From Spirodela intermedia (lineage: Eukaryota; Streptophyta; Magnoliopsida; Alismatales; Araceae), in contig LR746267.1 in assembly GCA_902729315.2 (NCBI GenBank), forward strand, positions 377,001 through 441,000: DNA of 64,000 nt, given 5' to 3'. The notes under the pieces were generated by a model. It was not told the DNA's origin. It did not search any database and saw nothing but the letters and a program-made list of their open reading frames with translations. Below are positions 62,607-64,000 of the stretch, piece by piece. Position 1 is the stretch's first letter, and every line of letters starts with the position of its first letter. The position numbers were made by a program, and so were the translations under genes.

Positions 62607-62948
62607 TTATGTTGCCAGATCAACCAATAACCCCAGAACAGGGATGTGGATGTTGCAGCAACTGAGGATCTTCTTCATCCCCCGGAAAGCCGATGGAGAA
62701 GTACGGTAGAAGAACATCCCTAGCTGAATGCTGAAGAGCCCAAGCAGAAGACTGATGAACAGCAGGGCCACACTCATCCTCAGGGCGATGAGGTGGAGGT
62801 GGTGATCGAACGAAGCTGACTTAGCGGAGATGATGACGCCGGCGGCCGATGCCGAGCCGGAGAAGGGGGGTTTTTTGGTTCTGGAACGCTACTTCCTTTG
62901 CCGCCGCCGGCACTGGTCCCTGTCAGCGGCATTGATGGAGGAATCCAT
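62607..62948 (-). pseudogene. Small membrane-protein ORF interrupted by an in-frame TAG
   Basis: An ATG at 62948 opens 19 basic/acidic codons (MDSSINAADRDQC, then RRRQRK). A TAG follows at 62889-62891, and the same frame then stays open for 93 codons to TAA at 62607-62609. The second part reads RSRTKKPPFSGSASAAGVII, then DHHLHLIALRMSVALLFISL. It has one strong hydrophobic segment (MSVALLFISLLLGLFSIQLG) and a tail with ILSCCNIHIPVLGLLVD. I do not recognise the family. It could be a gene killed by a nonsense mutation, a readthrough candidate, or a last exon whose acceptor is the AG of that TAG (GGAAGTAG). Confidence 0.4.
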
Positions 62949-63865
62949 TGTTCTTCGCTAGGAAATTGTTTGACCGACATTTTAAATGACGAATTATATC
63001 CCTCTGGAAGAAATTCCATGGTGGGAAGTCTACTCCGTTGACCAAATGAGTAATAGGTGAGAGCAAGTGGGGTGGGGGTGGTACCGTTGGTTGACTCATA
63101 TTTCTTCGAATGGTGCGCACCTCATGAAGCAAATGCGACAGCAACATCATCATCTGTAACCCCCGGTAGAACTTACATTAATTGTAGAACACATAATAAT
63201 TTTTTTTAAAGAACAATGCACACAAGGGAGGTGTTTGGTTTTTTAATGGCGCTGAAGATGCCGAACGGGAAAGAAGGCTGTGAGCATTGCATGCTAGCAA
63301 CTAAACATACCCATGGATGCGGCTTTCCAGCATATGGTTAAGAACCAAGATCTTCATAGATGAATCAAGAACTGCAGGAGGGAGATTTTTGGTGGGCATC
63401 ACCTGCCCTTCTGCACACAAGTTCAGAGGGATCTCTTCGAGTTCTTCTCTGAATCTGTCTTCTGCTCGTGAGCGGAGGAGGAGAAGAAGCTCGGAGGGTC
63501 TGGCTCGAAGGTCCCCAAGCTCGAGATTCTTGCTCCACGGGATCCGTTGCCCGTTGTCATAGATCAAGTAAAATCAAACTCAGTTCCATGGTTCACCCAC
63601 AAAGACTCTGATTGATTCACTTCACGTCTTTGACATTTTTATTTTATTTTTGTCATAAGTCATCATGGGATGTCATCTATCTAGGTGTAAGAAGTGGGTT
63701 CTTCGGATTGCACAAAGTATGTGCCCTGCGTCACTCGGATTGAAGCAAATATTTAACTTTTGGTCATCTGCACAAAGGGTGCCGATGATGGGCAGACCAG
63801 TCCAAAACAAGAGACCAAAAGTTTTGAAGATAATGAAACTTTTGGTCATTATAATATGTTTTGCA
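62949..63865. other. Spacer with inverted AKR-derived copy
   Basis: Contains the inverted duplicate at 63415-63550. Otherwise no supported gene; short open frames on both strands have no recognisable content. Confidence 0.4.
63415..63550 (-). repeat. Inverted copy of the reductase exon-1 flank
   Basis: Reverse complement of 61335-61455 with an extra CCGAGCTTCTTCTCC block that corresponds to exon 1 of the aldo-keto reductase. The two copies lie about 2 kb apart and flank the interrupted membrane-protein ORF. Confidence 0.75.
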
Positions 63866-63939
63866 GATATTTATCATGAGTTAATTCATAAAATAAATAT
63901 TTAAACCATCATTAACTCATATTAATAAAGACTTATTAG
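63866..63939 (-). repeat. Repeat family R1, end fragment (copy e)
   Basis: TATTTATCATGAGTTAAT...CATTAACTCATATTAATAAAG and ACTTATTAG match the AT-rich terminus of copies a and d. Only about 75 bp is present. A CT run follows at 63942-63964. Confidence 0.65.
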
Positions 63940-64000
63940 TCACTCCTCTCTCTCTCTCTCTCTCTTCCACATCGTCGTTGCTAAAAGGCAACTAAAGTTT

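Overview
This window is nuclear DNA of a flowering plant. The evidence is plant-only gene families (plastid carotenoid dioxygenase, phytochrome-interacting bHLH, plant KDM5-type JmjC demethylase), many short exons with GT-AG introns, Ty1/copia remnants, and abundant GA/CT microsatellites. Exons are very GC-rich (CCD4, GH31, TAF1C-like, 44.4 kb gene) while spacers are AT-rich. That contrast suggests a non-grass monocot or an early-diverging angiosperm, but the sequence does not settle the species.

Layout. 1-14.8 kb is repeat-dominated. A decayed Ty1/copia element lies on the minus strand (1-3747, with both LTRs and a primer-binding site). It abuts the last exon of a GH31 alpha-xylosidase/alpha-glucosidase (3856-4764). 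About 10 kb of copia pol fragments follow, mixed with two home-grown repeat families, called R1 and R2 here, in direct and inverted orientation. 14.8-31 kb is a minus-strand gene block: an intronless CCD4 carotenoid cleavage dioxygenase (14839-16638), the 12-exon SART1/DOT2 splicing factor (18439-27023), and a 4-exon small plastid protein resembling YELLOW LEAF 1 (28260-29697), whose exons are too short to stand out as ORFs. A tandemly duplicated, ACGT-rich intergenic segment separates it from the plus-strand JmjN/JmjC/FYRN/FYRC histone demethylase (34946-40306, 11 coding exons, one GC-AG intron). Next come a roughly 230-bp tandem repeat array (41.7-43.1 kb), an intronless serine-rich gene (44419-45909) and an intronless TAF1C-like RNA polymerase I factor (49009-51522). 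The right end holds two minus-strand genes: a PIF-type bHLH (53755-55649, 7 exons) and a plastid aldo-keto reductase (58784-61303, 10 exons). A telo-box-bearing minisatellite lies between them. Beyond the reductase are fragments copied from its exon-1 region and a small membrane-protein ORF interrupted by a stop codon.

There is no operon-like organisation. The shared themes are plastid function (CCD4, YL1-like, AKR) and light or chromatin regulation (PIF, JmjC), but nothing shows these neighbours are functionally linked. Splice structures were derived by hand: frame continuity across every junction was checked, and protein families were recognised from memory, not by database search. I found no clear evidence for an unprecedented gene system. 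The most unusual signals are structural: tandem repeats that carry splice donors in two adjacent DOT2 introns, the telo-box minisatellite, and the R1/R2 inverted-repeat complex.
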